Below are positions 15,624 through 24,233 of a DNA stretch of 55,068 bases, piece after piece. A program made the translations under genes and the position numbers. Origin of the DNA: Rhizobium leguminosarum (lineage in GTDB: Bacteria > Pseudomonadota > Alphaproteobacteria > Rhizobiales > Rhizobiaceae); the NCBI RefSeq assembly GCF_001652265.1, contig NZ_LWBS01000415.1, positions 1 to 55,068 on the forward strand. The letters run 5' to 3'. How positions within the stretch are numbered: the stretch's first letter is position 1; the number at the start of each line of letters is the position of its first letter. Under the pieces are notes generated by a model. It searched no databases. It was not told the origin of the DNA and saw nothing but the letters and a program-made list of their open reading frames with translations.

Positions 15624-16502
15624 TCGATCGCTTTCAGATGCCCGAAGCGCGACACAGCCAGGGCCACGGCCCCGCTCAGTGCATCGCCTTCGGGCGTTAC
15701 CAATAGACTTTGATGCCGTGCAGCGATCCAGGACGAATACAGCGGCCCCAATCCCCCCGAGCAGGCAAATCTTCTGCGTTCCTCGCGCGACTAGACGATC
15801 AAGTGCTTCGTCAACTGAAACAGCGGCTTCTTGCAACAGGCGCGCGGCGACGGCATCGCCCTGTTTCATGTGCTCGAATACGCGCGGCGCATAGCGGCCG
15901 AAGGCGCCGGGCTTTGCCTGCCGCGCAAACTCGACGATATTGCCTGGGTCATTTTTGAATTCCGCAAGGACGGAGGCGGTCATCGCGGACATGTCGTGGA
16001 TGCCGTCATATGCGAGCAGCGTTTCTTGCAAAAGCGCATGTCCAATACGAGCGCCGCTGCCGAGGTCGCCCACAGTAAAGCCCCATCCGCCGACGTAGGT
16101 CACCGTTTCGCAGTGGCGGGAAATGTAGATCGTGCCTGTTCCTAAAATGGCGACGGCTCCGTCTTTATCACCAAGCGCGCCTTGTAGTGCGATCAGCCCG
16201 TCTGACTCGATGTCCGCCTGGGCGAAGGGTAGCCTGTTTTTCACGTAGTGAACGGCCTCGCCGACATTATTGCCCGCGACCCCAAGTACTGCACGCGCCG
16301 AGGCGATGCTACGCGCATTGATGCCAGCTGCGTAGAAAGCCGCGTGGGTCGCACTGGCAATGTTGTCGAGGGCCGTATCCGGATCGGAGAGAATGTTGGC
16401 TGGCCCGGCTTGAGCCCGCGCAAGGATACTCCCGTTCGCACCGGCGACTGCAGCACGGCAGCTGGTGCCACCGCCGTCGATTCCGATTAGGTAGACAGTC
16501 AT
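15620..16502 (-). pseudogene. BadF/BadG-type N-acetylglucosamine kinase, disrupted by a 1-bp frameshift
   Basis: The first 250 codons read as a BadF/BadG/BcrA-type sugar kinase: IGIDGGGTSCRAAV at 6-19 (phosphate 1 loop), AILGTGTIYIS at 118-128 and GGWGFTVGDLGSGARIG at 138-154. At a run of six G residues (C in this strand, 15753-15758) the frame goes wrong. Dropping one G restores the expected C-terminus LLGGLGPLYSSWIAA ... EGDALSGAVALAV and a TGA at 15620 overlapping the GntR start. The frame is therefore +1 shifted, which fuses kinase and GntR into one open frame. It may be a real mutation, a slippage site or a sequencing error. The start has AAGGA upstream. Confidence 0.8.
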
Positions 16503-16574
16503 CCGCGCGTTCCTTCAGGAGGTCATCTGACACAGCGTCGATCGCGTTCGGGCCGCACCAGCTGCGCGCACTCT

Positions 16575-16599
16575 GTTTGTACGTACGTCGCACAAACAT
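16575..16599 (-). promoter_or_regulatory. Palindromic operator candidate upstream of the kinase-GntR operon
   Basis: TGTTTGT (16575-16581) and ACAAACA (16593-16599) are perfect 7-bp inverted arms with an 11-bp spacer containing GTACGTAC. The site is about 75 bp upstream of the kinase start. The arms also match those of the operator candidate before the sugar ABC operon at 28074-28094, though the spacing there is 7 bp. The binding protein (the GntR regulator or a ROK repressor) is not determined. Confidence 0.4.
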
Positions 16600-16859
16600 A
16601 GTGGATTGTCAACTGGAAACCGGCTGGAGAGAGTATGGGGCGACCCAGCTGAAGGAACCCGTAAATGCCTTTCGACCTGAATCCTTTCCCCGTCGCGAGT
16701 AACCGGCATGCAATTTGGAAATGCTCGTGCGCAAAGACGTCGGCGGCTTCGTCGCCCAGGATTGGAAGATCTTTGCTCCGTCGTTCAAGTTTGAAGGATT
16801 CTGCGGGACGGCCTCGTGTCGAGGCAGGCGCTTCCAAAAACAGCCATGGCACCGAAGCT

Positions 16860-16873
16860 TTGATCTGGATCAA
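16860..16873 (+). promoter_or_regulatory. Anaerobox upstream of fnrN (likely autoregulation)
   Basis: TTGATCTGGATCAA is a perfect TTGAT-N4-ATCAA FNR/FixK box, centred about 154 bp upstream of the fnrN ATG. In R. leguminosarum fnrN is known to control its own expression through such boxes. A second, start-proximal box known there was not found here. Confidence 0.75.
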
Positions 16874-17020
16874 CTCGCGGTCCCGGCGAAATTGGTAATC
16901 ATCAAGCCGCGCCGGAAGAAATCGGGATAGCCGAACCCGCAATCACGGCGTAATCGTCTGGGGTATGCCCAGCATGCGCAGCCACATCATGGCACACGCG
17001 GATTTTGAAGGGATCAGGAA

Positions 17021-17743
17021 ATGGACGTTGCACGCAGTAAGGTTTCCTACGCCGGCACTCCCGTCGCTTGCGCTTCCTGCCAAGCGCGGCACGGCGTCGT
17101 CTGCGGCGCGCTGTGGAGCGGCCAGCTCCGGGAGCTCGGCCGCCAGTCGCTGCGCCGCACGGTCGATGCCGGCAGCGAAATCATCGCTCAAGGGTCGGAA
17201 AGCTCTTTCTATTCGAACATCATGCGCGGGGTAGTAAAGCTCTGCAAGGTGATGCCGGACGGGCGCCAGCAGATCGTCGGCCTGCAATTCGCCCCCGATT
17301 TCGTCGGCAGGCCCTTCGTGCCCGAAAGCATGCTGTCGGCTCAGGCTGCGACCGACGCCGAAATCTGCGTCTTCCCCCGCGACCTGCTCGACCGCATGAT
17401 ATCGGAGACGCCGAAGCTGCAGCGCAGCCTGCACGATCAGGCGCTGAAGGAGCTGGACGCCGCGCGCGAATGGATGCTGACGCTCGGCCGGCGCACCGCC
17501 GAGGAGAAGGTCGCAAGCCTGCTCCACCTCATCGCCACCCACGCCGAACCGCAGACCGCCACGACCACCTCTTTCGACCTGCCGCTGTCCCGCGCCGAGA
17601 TCGCCGATTTTCTCGGGCTGACCATTGAAACCGTCAGCCGCCAGTTGACCAAGCTGCGCAAGAGCGGTGTCATTCGCATCGAGAACTTTCGACATATCAT
17701 CGTCCCCGACATGGATGAGCTGGAGCGGATGATCAGCGCATAG
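17021..17743 (+). CDS. fnrN: FnrN, CRP/FNR-family oxygen-responsive regulator
   Basis: This 240-aa cytoplasmic activator senses low oxygen through a [4Fe-4S] cluster and turns on microaerobic genes (cytochrome cbb3 and, in R. leguminosarum, hypBFCDEX). The N-terminal cysteine set is present: Cys17, Cys20 and Cys28 in CASCQARHGVVC, plus the later Cys in GVVKLCKV. A cAMP-type effector beta barrel occupies the middle. The C-terminal helix-turn-helix has LSRAEIADFLGLTIETVSRQ with the E--SR triad that reads TTGAT half sites. The presence of cysteines separates it from FixK. AGGAA lies just before the ATG. Targets likely in this window: its own promoter, hypA-internal box 46340, and possibly the box at 4086. 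Confidence 0.93.
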   Translation: MDVARSKVSYAGTPVACASCQARHGVVCGALWSGQLRELGRQSLRRTVDAGSEIIAQGSESSFYSNIMRGVVKLCKVMPDGRQQIVGLQFAPDFVGRPFVPESMLSAQAATDAEICVFPRDLLDRMISETPKLQRSLHDQALKELDAAREWMLTLGRRTAEEKVASLLHLIATHAEPQTATTTSFDLPLSRAEIADFLGLTIETVSRQLTKLRKSGVIRIENFRHIIVPDMDELERMISA

Positions 17744-17771
17744 AACGGGATCAGCTGCCGAATTCGGGGTC

Positions 17772-18172
17772 AGCGCGTGATCACGACGCGGGTATTGGCG
17801 AGGCCAGCCTGTGCGCCAGCGAGAAGAACTGGGCGGCATTGTCGGAGTGCAGGCGAACGCAGCCATGCGAGGCCGGCCGGCCCAAGCGCTTCAGGTCGAA
17901 GGTGGCGTGAACGGTCTAACCGCCGCTGAAGAACACGGCGTACGGCAACGGCAGGAAGCTGTGCCCCCGCCTGGTACTTCGCGACGAAATCGCGACTGTA
18001 GAGATGGTCAAGCCGGCTCCGCATCGAAGATGTCGGTCCAGTCGCTGTTATTGTCGGCCCAATTGCTCTTGGTTGCCTCGATGATATCCTTCACGGGATC
18101 AATGATGTCAGTGGCATGGCCGATGCCGGAAAAGGCGATAAGGCTTGCGATAACAACGACGATTGTCTTCAT
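17772..18172 (-). pseudogene. Composite pseudogene: secreted rhizobial protein N-terminus joined to L,D-transpeptidase C-terminus
   Basis: The 5' part (18172 down to about 18008) starts MKTIVVVIASLIAFSG with a clear signal peptide cut after GHA, followed by TDIIDPVKDIIEATKSNWAD. It then shifts frame to give RLDHLYSRDFVAKYQAG. The 3' part, in yet another frame, reads LPYAVFFSGG, an in-frame TAG, then TVHATFDLKRLGRPASHGCV and RLHSDNAAQFF. This is the L,D-transpeptidase (ErfK/YbiS) active site with SHGCVRLH. The frame breaks again at the end, where QAGLANTRVVITR lies in another frame. At least three frameshifts and one stop make it dead. The two halves look like different genes joined by a deletion. 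Confidence 0.75.
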
Positions 18173-18358
18173 GGTCGGATGTCCGGATCGGCAGATCGAG
18201 GCGGACACCAACCAAATTCCAGCACTTGGCAATGGCGGGAAAAATGCATTGTCGAGCCCCCTGCAGCTTTGCGTTCCCTGATCACAATGCTATAGCGCTC
18301 CTCATCGCATCACCCACCCGGGACGCCGGTGCCCATCAAGCTCGAACGAGGCAGATAC

Positions 18359-19570
18359 ATGAACAAAATCAAAGTCGCCAATCCCGTCGCCGATCTCGAC
18401 GGCGATGAAATGACGCGCATCATCTGGCAGCTCATCAAGGATAAGCTGATCCATCCGTACCTCGACCTCGACATCGACTATTTCGACCTCTCGGTCGAAA
18501 ACCGCGACGCCACCAACGACCAGGTCACCGTCGATGCCGCCAACGCCATCAAGAAGTACGGCGTCGGCATCAAGTGCGCGACGATCACGCCGGATGAAGC
18601 TCGCGTCAAGGAATTCAACCTCAAGGAAATGTGGAAGAGCCCGAACGGCACGATCCGCAACATTCTCGGCGGCGTCATCTTCCGCGAGCCGATCATCTGC
18701 AAGAACGTGCCGCGCCTGGTTCCCGGCTGGACCAAGCCGATCGTCGTCGGCCGCCACGCCTTCGGCGACCAGTACCGCGCCACCGATTTCAAGTTCCCCG
18801 GCAAGGGCAAGCTGACGATCAAGTTCGTCGGCGAGGACGGCACCGTCATCGAGAAGGAAGTCTTCAACGCACCGGGCGCCGGCGTCGCCATGGCCATGTA
18901 CAACCTCGACGAATCGATCCGCGAATTCGCCCGCGCCTCGATGATGTACGGCCTGATGCGCAAGTGGCCGGTCTATCTGTCGACCAAGAACACCATCCTC
19001 AAGGCCTATGACGGCCGCTTCAAGGACATCTTCGAGGAAGTCTACGAGACCGAATTCAAGGATCAGTTCAAGGAAGCCGGCATCACTTACGAACATCGTC
19101 TGATCGACGACATGGTCGCCTCGGCGCTCAAGTGGTCCGGCGGCTACGTCTGGGCCTGCAAGAACTATGACGGCGACGTCCAGTCCGATACCGTCGCTCA
19201 AGGCTTCGGCTCGCTCGGCCTGATGACCTCGGTTCTGCTCACGCCCGACGGCAAGACGGTCGAAGCCGAAGCCGCTCACGGCACGGTCACCCGCCACTAC
19301 CGCCAGCACCAGAAGGGACAGGAAACCTCGACGAACTCGATCGCCTCGATCTTCGCCTGGACCCGCGGCCTGGCGCACCGCGCCAAGCTCGACGACAATG
19401 CCGAGCTCGCCCGCTTCGCCTCGACGCTCGAAAAGGTCTGCGTCGACACCGTCGAATCCGGTTTCATGACCAAGGACCTGGCGCGGCTGATCGGCCCCGA
19501 CCAGCCATGGCTCTCGACCACCGCCTTCCTCGACAAGATCGATCAGAACCTGCAGAAGGCCATGGCGTAA
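18359..19570 (+). CDS. icd: NADP-dependent isocitrate dehydrogenase
   Basis: The 403-aa enzyme converts isocitrate to 2-oxoglutarate and CO2 with NADP+ in the TCA cycle. The length and sequence are those of the eukaryote-like homodimeric IDH used by rhizobia: [10 protein letters not shown] near the N-terminus, the substrate-binding segment [12 protein letters not shown] (about 94-105), [18 protein letters not shown] (213-230), and the cofactor region [13 protein letters not shown] (about 307-319). The ATG at 18359 has GAGGCAG upstream; the frame extends 10 codons further without a better start. A hairpin follows the stop. It is unusual to find a core TCA gene beside pseudogenes and IS remnants; it may be a second copy or a chromosomal piece. 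Confidence 0.95.
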   Translation: MNKIKVANPVADLDGDEMTRIIWQLIKDKLIHPYLDLDIDYFDLSVENRDATNDQVTVDAANAIKKYGVGIKCATITPDEARVKEFNLKEMWKSPNGTIRNILGGVIFREPIICKNVPRLVPGWTKPIVVGRHAFGDQYRATDFKFPGKGKLTIKFVGEDGTVIEKEVFNAPGAGVAMAMYNLDESIREFARASMMYGLMRKWPVYLSTKNTILKAYDGRFKDIFEEVYETEFKDQFKEAGITYEHRLIDDMVASALKWSGGYVWACKNYDGDVQSDTVAQGFGSLGLMTSVLLTPDGKTVEAEAAHGTVTRHYRQHQKGQETSTNSIASIFAWTRGLAHRAKLDDNAELARFASTLEKVCVDTVESGFMTKDLARLIGPDQPWLSTTAFLDKIDQNLQKAMA

Positions 19571-19597
19571 GCCGGCCTTTCCAAGATAACTTCGAAG

Positions 19598-19617
19598 CGG
19601 CGGGGATTTCCCCGCCG
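19598..19617 (+). terminator. Hairpin downstream of icd
   Basis: CGGCGGGG (19598-19605) and CCCCGCCG (19610-19617) form a perfect 8-bp stem with an ATTT loop, 28 bp past the icd stop. There is no T-run, so termination efficiency is uncertain. Confidence 0.5.
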
Positions 19618-19656
19618 TCAGATTGCTGACAAACCCCTGGCCTTAGCTGCGGGTTT

Positions 19657-20520
19657 ATGATTCAGTGGGACATGTTGAAGAAACCCGCGCCGCAGCAGAG
19701 GGCTCTCGAGATGGTGACGCTCGACAGCTAGGTTCCGAAGGATCACCTGCTTCGCAAGATCGACGCTGTTATCGACTTTTCGTTCATTCGTGATCGTGTT
19801 GCGGGACTTTACTGCCCCGACAACGGCCGCCCTCCGCTCGACCCGACCTTGATGTTCAAGGCACTGTTCCTCGATCTCTATGGCATCCGCTCGGAGCGGC
19901 AGCTGGTGCGCGAGATTGAGGTCAATGTCGCCTATCGCTGGTTTCTGCAGTTGAAGCTGACGGATGGAGTGCTCGACGTCTCGACGCTCAGCCCAGAACC
20001 GCCGCAGTTACAAGGATACATCGGTTGCCCAGGACATCTTCGATCACATCGTCGAACAGGCGATCGGCCACGGGCTGGTCGACGGCACCCCATCTGAAGG
20101 CCAATGCCAACAAGGGCAAATACGATCTTGCGATGGTCGAAAAGCCGCGCGCCGACTACTGGGCCGATCTGGATGCGGCGATCGAGGCCGAACGCAAGCT
20201 GCACGGCCAGAAGCCCTTGAAGGACAAGGAACGCCGGCCGGAGGTGAAGAGACCAAGGTCTCCCGCAGCGATCCAGACAGCGACTATATGGTGCGCGACG
20301 GCAAGCCGAAGGGCTTCTTCTCTCTCGATCATCGCACGGTGCACGGCAAGCTCGCCATCATCACCGATGCTCATGTTACGCCGGCCAATGTCCACGACTC
20401 GATCGTCTATCTCTCAAGGCTCGACCGGCAGCAGACCCGTTTCGGCTTCCGCCCCGGAACTGTTCAAGCGTCAACGCTGCTACCTTTGTCACGACATAGT
20501 GGAGAAATGTCGAGGGTAAG
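19657..20520 (+). pseudogene. IS1182-type transposase, broken
   Basis: The N-terminus MIQWDMLKKPAPQQRALEMV is that of IS1182-family transposases. An in-frame TAG at 19729 interrupts it (TLDS*VPKDH). It continues through GRPPLDPTLMFKALFLDLYG and RSERQLVREIEVNVAYRWF to about 19985, then shifts frame repeatedly (DIFDHIVEQAIGHGLVDGT, HLKANANKGKYDLAM, DGKPKGFFSLDHRTVHGKL, HVTPANVHDSIVYLSRLDRQ). It ends near FGFRP at about 20455, about half way through a normal ~450-aa transposase. The rest is unrelated. No terminal inverted repeats or target duplication were identified. Confidence 0.8.
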
Positions 20521-20531
20521 CGCATTCGCCA

Positions 20532-21455
20532 TCACGTGCTTTTCCTCTCGCGCGCCTCGGCGACCATCTCCTCGAGCCTAACAGCAACACTGTGAGCGCG
20601 GCGATAGTAGGCGGATTCTGGAATCCCATACCGGTCCATCGGCGTCTCGAAGTTGAGCGGAGTCTGATAAGGAGTTGCGGCGATCGCCGAGGCGATCGTG
20701 TGCCAATCTAATCGTCCGTCGAATGGCAAGAGATGGTTATCCATTGCTCCGAAATTGTCGTGAATGTGAGTAGCGATGAGGCGATCCGCGAAACGCTCAA
20801 GCACGCTGAGCTTGCCTGGCTCGATCAGTTCCCAGTGGCCACAATCGAAGCAGACGCCGATGAACTCCTTGCCGTATCGAGCGAACAATCGATCATAGAG
20901 GTTGAGGAAATTCTGGGCGTTGGCGCAAAGGAGAGTTTCCGCGGCAATCTGGACGCCCTTTTCGACGCAGTAAGGCCTGATCTCGTCGAGAGACTGGTAA
21001 AGGGGGTCGAAGAACGCTCGTTCGGCGGCTTCGCTGCCGAAGACGTTGTCGTTGATATCTATGTGCAGAACAATATTTGGGGACTGGAACGCGGCCGCCA
21101 AGTCGACACGGTTACGCAACAGCTCTACTCCGCTGCGGCGCTGCCATTCATGCGGCGACAGGAAGTCCTTGCGCGTCTCCATCGCGAAAGGGCCCGGGTT
21201 TTTGTGGCCGATCTCGGTGATAGGATTGCGGCCATTGCTGCCATGAACCGAGTGCACTTTCAGCCCAGCATCGGCCACGATCCTGCTTGTAAACTCAATC
21301 TCGGCGTCGGCCAGCCAGTACGAACTGCCGGAGTCAGGATTCCAGTTGATGTGTGTGAAGCCAGCTTCCTTGATGAGGGTCAGCGAGTTGCGAATGCCTT
21401 CGTCGTACCAACGCTCCTGGTGCGGCCAATGCCAGACGGTGATGCAGGTATCCAA
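20532..21455 (-). CDS. Sugar phosphate isomerase/epimerase, xylose isomerase-like TIM barrel
   Basis: The 307-aa product has the AP-endonuclease-2/xylose-isomerase-like fold: metal-ligand Glu and His segments such as VQIAAETLL, CFDCGHWEL (H in DxGH), IATHIHDNFG (HxHD) and a late LNFETPM (Glu). Such enzymes act on inositol- or ketose-type substrates. It is the last gene of an ABC transporter unit (SBP, ATPase, permease) and starts 17 bp after the permease stop. The start appears to be TTG at 21455 with GGAG upstream; no ATG is near. The substrate is not identifiable from sequence, but an unusual sugar or cyclitol taken up by this transporter fits. Confidence 0.8.
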   Translation of the reverse strand: MDTCITVWHWPHQERWYDEGIRNSLTLIKEAGFTHINWNPDSGSSYWLADAEIEFTSRIVADAGLKVHSVHGSNGRNPITEIGHKNPGPFAMETRKDFLSPHEWQRRSGVELLRNRVDLAAAFQSPNIVLHIDINDNVFGSEAAERAFFDPLYQSLDEIRPYCVEKGVQIAAETLLCANAQNFLNLYDRLFARYGKEFIGVCFDCGHWELIEPGKLSVLERFADRLIATHIHDNFGAMDNHLLPFDGRLDWHTIASAIAATPYQTPLNFETPMDRYGIPESAYYRRAHSVAVRLEEMVAEARERKST

Positions 21456-21472
21456 TGGATCAGTCTCCGGTT

Positions 21473-23182
21473 CTACAATGTTGTGGTTTCTGGACCTTTG
21501 CCAAGGCCGATGCGCTCGGCCAACAGAATGATCGCCAGTGAAAACGCCATGATCAGAGTGACATAGACAAGATTGAGCGCGGCCTGCTCAGGATCGACAG
21601 ACAGCGCGCTGTCTACGATTGCAATCGGCAGCGGTTTGTTGTTGACGTTGTATAGAAACGCCGACAGGGGGTATTCCGACAGGAGATCGTTGAAGGCCAT
21701 CCCGGCGACGAGGATTACAGTCGGCGCCACTATCGGCAGAATGATGCGGCGATAGCGATAAAGACCAGTGGCGCCCATCGAGCGGGCCGCCTCGTTATAG
21801 GCCGGATCGATTCCTACGAAGGCTGCCCGCAGGAACCTCACCATAAGCGGCAAGGCGACGATGGCATAGCCAATCGGCAGGAGCCAGTAGCCGCCGAGGA
21901 GGACTGCGTTTCCAACGAGCGGGTTTGGCGTGTCGAAGGTGACGATCAGCCCGACAGCGAGCAGAATACTAGGAACTACCCACGGCAGGAAGAAAGTGAT
22001 GTCCAGAAGGCGCGTCAGCCAACTGCGCCGGCCAAGAATAACCGGGACGGCAAACAGTGTAACGACGAGCGCCGCCGATACCGCGACAAGGCTCATCACT
22101 ATGGAGTTGAAGAACGGAAGAAAGGCGGTGCCTTCGGTAAAGACGCGGGCATAGTTCTTTAGTGTCAGGCTGGATGGGATCACTTCGACGCCGATGCTCG
22201 CGGCCGGGGCGAAGGAGAAGAGTACGACAAGAGCGATCGGCACCGCATAGATAGCCACGAGAAGATAGGCAAAAAAATGTAGCACTGCATTGCCGATCGG
22301 GCTGCAAATTTTGCGTAGCTGGATGGGCGCAGTCGCTTTCGCGCCGCCGACATAAGAGCCGCGCGCTTCGTAATATTGAGACAGCAGGATAAGCGCCATG
22401 AGACACAGTCCCATCATAAGCGCCAGTAAGGCGGCCATGTCGGGACGGCGCAGGCTGTTTAGAGTCAGCACCATCTGGCTCAGCATGTGGAAATCGCGAC
22501 CGCCCAGCACCTGAGGGGCGGCGAAAGAGCTGATCGCGGTGTAAAGGGTGAGAAGGGTGACAGCGAGGAGCGTCGGCATGATTGTGGGCAGTACCACACG
22601 CCACAGGATCGTATATTCCGAGGCACCCATACTGCGCGCGGCTTCGATGGTTGCGTAGTCGACGCGGCGCATCGCAGCACGCAGAAAAAGATAGTAAAAG
22701 TTGGTCATCAGAAAGGTATGCGTGAAGAGCACGCCAAACCAGCCGATGAACCAGTCTTGCGGGAGACTGGAAACGATCGCCTTCACCAGATGTGTCACCG
22801 CACCACCGGGACCATAGGTGAAGTTATAGCCCGCCGCCGCAACGACACCGCCGAAGACCAGCGGCGTTGCATAGGCGATTTTCAAGAGTGCGCGACCGCG
22901 TACGTGAAAATATTCAAGGACGACCACCTGGAAAATCCCGACAATGGTCACCGTGACCATGGTCGCTGACGTCATCCAAACCGTGTTCCAAAGGGCAGCT
23001 CGCACTCTTCGTGATCTTGAAAGTTCGCTTACGATCTGGCCGACCACCAGGCTGCCGTCCTTGAAAAATGCCGCATGAAGTGACGCGACGAGCGGCAGGA
23101 TCAGGAAGGTCACGACGATCCAGATCAGGACCGCCAACCCCATCCAATAGAGTACCCGCTCGACGGCAGCCGCGCGGTTCAT
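21473..23182 (-). CDS. ABC transporter permease with two fused membrane halves
   Basis: The 569-aa protein has about 12 membrane segments in two homologous halves, each with an EAA loop: EAARSMGASEYTILWRVVLP in the first and EAARSMGATGLYRYRRIILP in the second. This FbpB/ThiP-like layout is typical of Fe3+, thiamine, phosphonate or polyamine-like importers rather than of the MalFG type. Its start overlaps the ATPase stop by 4 bp. It would form the inner-membrane channel for the binding protein at 24234. The linked isomerase hints at an organic substrate rather than iron. Confidence 0.88.
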   Translation of the reverse strand: MNRAAAVERVLYWMGLAVLIWIVVTFLILPLVASLHAAFFKDGSLVVGQIVSELSRSRRVRAALWNTVWMTSATMVTVTIVGIFQVVVLEYFHVRGRALLKIAYATPLVFGGVVAAAGYNFTYGPGGAVTHLVKAIVSSLPQDWFIGWFGVLFTHTFLMTNFYYLFLRAAMRRVDYATIEAARSMGASEYTILWRVVLPTIMPTLLAVTLLTLYTAISSFAAPQVLGGRDFHMLSQMVLTLNSLRRPDMAALLALMMGLCLMALILLSQYYEARGSYVGGAKATAPIQLRKICSPIGNAVLHFFAYLLVAIYAVPIALVVLFSFAPAASIGVEVIPSSLTLKNYARVFTEGTAFLPFFNSIVMSLVAVSAALVVTLFAVPVILGRRSWLTRLLDITFFLPWVVPSILLAVGLIVTFDTPNPLVGNAVLLGGYWLLPIGYAIVALPLMVRFLRAAFVGIDPAYNEAARSMGATGLYRYRRIILPIVAPTVILVAGMAFNDLLSEYPLSAFLYNVNNKPLPIAIVDSALSVDPEQAALNLVYVTLIMAFSLAIILLAERIGLGKGPETTTL

Positions 23183-24183
23183 CGGTCCGCTTCCTCGAAG
23201 ATATGCGCCGCGCCCGGTCGGATCGTCCAGGACACGGTCTCACCGATTTCAGGTAACTCGTGCCCCATCCTGGCGGCCGAAATGAAATGTCCGCCGGCAT
23301 CCAGGTCGATGCGGCTGTGGGCGCCAAGAAATTCCACATGGCGGACGGTCGCCGGCAACCCGGCTTCCACCGCTTTCCCGACGAACACATCTTCGTGGCG
23401 GACAAAGATGCGCCCCCGAATGTCGCGGCCCAGAATTTGCGCAACAACCGGTGCGAGCAGTTCGTTGGCGCTGCCGATAAACTCGCAGATGAACGGCGTC
23501 GCGGGCTTCCGATAAAGAGTACGTCCGTCACCGATCTGTTCAACGCCACCGTTCGCCAGCACGACGATCGTGTCGGACATGGTGAGTGCATCTTCCTGAT
23601 CATGCGTGACAAAGACTGCCGTGAAGCCAAATTCCTGCTGGAGCCTCTTGATCTCGCGGCGCATCGTCACTCGCACCTTGGCGTCGAGATTGGACAATGG
23701 TTCGTCGAACAAAAGCACCTTGGAGCCCGCGACGAGCGCGCGCGCAATCGCGACCCGCTGTTGTTGCCCGCCTGACATGGTCGCCGGCTTCTTGTGCAGC
23801 TGCTCCGTAATCCCGGATGTTTCGGCGATCTGGGCGACGCGCTTGTCAATCTCGCTCTGCGGCATCTTTGCCACACGCAAAGCAAAGGCTATGTTTTCGA
23901 ACGCCGTCATCGTTGGAAACAGCGCATAGTTCTGGAATACCATGCCGACATTGCGGCGCTCCGGAGGCTCGTTGGTGATATCTTTTCCTTCAAGAATAAT
24001 CCGCCCGCTCATGACCGGATGAAAGCCGGCGAGGGTCCTTAGAACGCTGGATTTGCCGCTGCCGGAAGCCCCGAGCAGAGCAACGAACTTGCCTTCGTGA
24101 ATCTCAAGCGAGAGGTCGCGGATGACAACCTTATCGCCGTAGCCAATATGCAGTTTATCGATGATGAGGATCGGGGTCGGCAT
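23179..24183 (-). CDS. ABC transporter ATP-binding protein
   Basis: This 334-aa protein energises the import system. Walker A GASGSGKS is near residue 38, Q-loop FQNYALFP follows, the signature is MSGGQQQRVAIARAL, Walker B is VLLFDEP, and the switch His is in VFVTHDQEDA. A C-terminal TOBE-like domain (HVEFLGAHSRIDLDAGG) makes it a PotA/FbpC-type subunit. I chose the ATG at 24183, which has AGGAG 7 bp upstream; an ATG two codons earlier is only 1 bp from that site. It is cotranscribed with the permease (ATGA overlap). Confidence 0.9.
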   Translation of the reverse strand: MPTPILIIDKLHIGYGDKVVIRDLSLEIHEGKFVALLGASGSGKSSVLRTLAGFHPVMSGRIILEGKDITNEPPERRNVGMVFQNYALFPTMTAFENIAFALRVAKMPQSEIDKRVAQIAETSGITEQLHKKPATMSGGQQQRVAIARALVAGSKVLLFDEPLSNLDAKVRVTMRREIKRLQQEFGFTAVFVTHDQEDALTMSDTIVVLANGGVEQIGDGRTLYRKPATPFICEFIGSANELLAPVVAQILGRDIRGRIFVRHEDVFVGKAVEAGLPATVRHVEFLGAHSRIDLDAGGHFISAARMGHELPEIGETVSWTIRPGAAHIFEEADR

Positions 24184-24233
24184 GATCATACTCCTGTGAA
24201 GCCTGGCGATCTGCGTCGCCCGGTCCTACATCC

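Larger units (their letters stand above)
16503..17020. other. Divergent promoter region between the kinase and fnrN
   Basis: No gene is supported in these 518 bp. It holds a palindromic operator candidate near the kinase (16575-16599) and an anaerobox before fnrN (16860-16873). Open frames in the middle on both strands do not match a family I know and have no ribosome binding site. Confidence 0.5.

Noticed and set aside
16523..16942. Open frames on both strands between the kinase and fnrN
   Set aside because: No family recognised and no ribosome binding site; the region behaves as a divergent promoter spacer.
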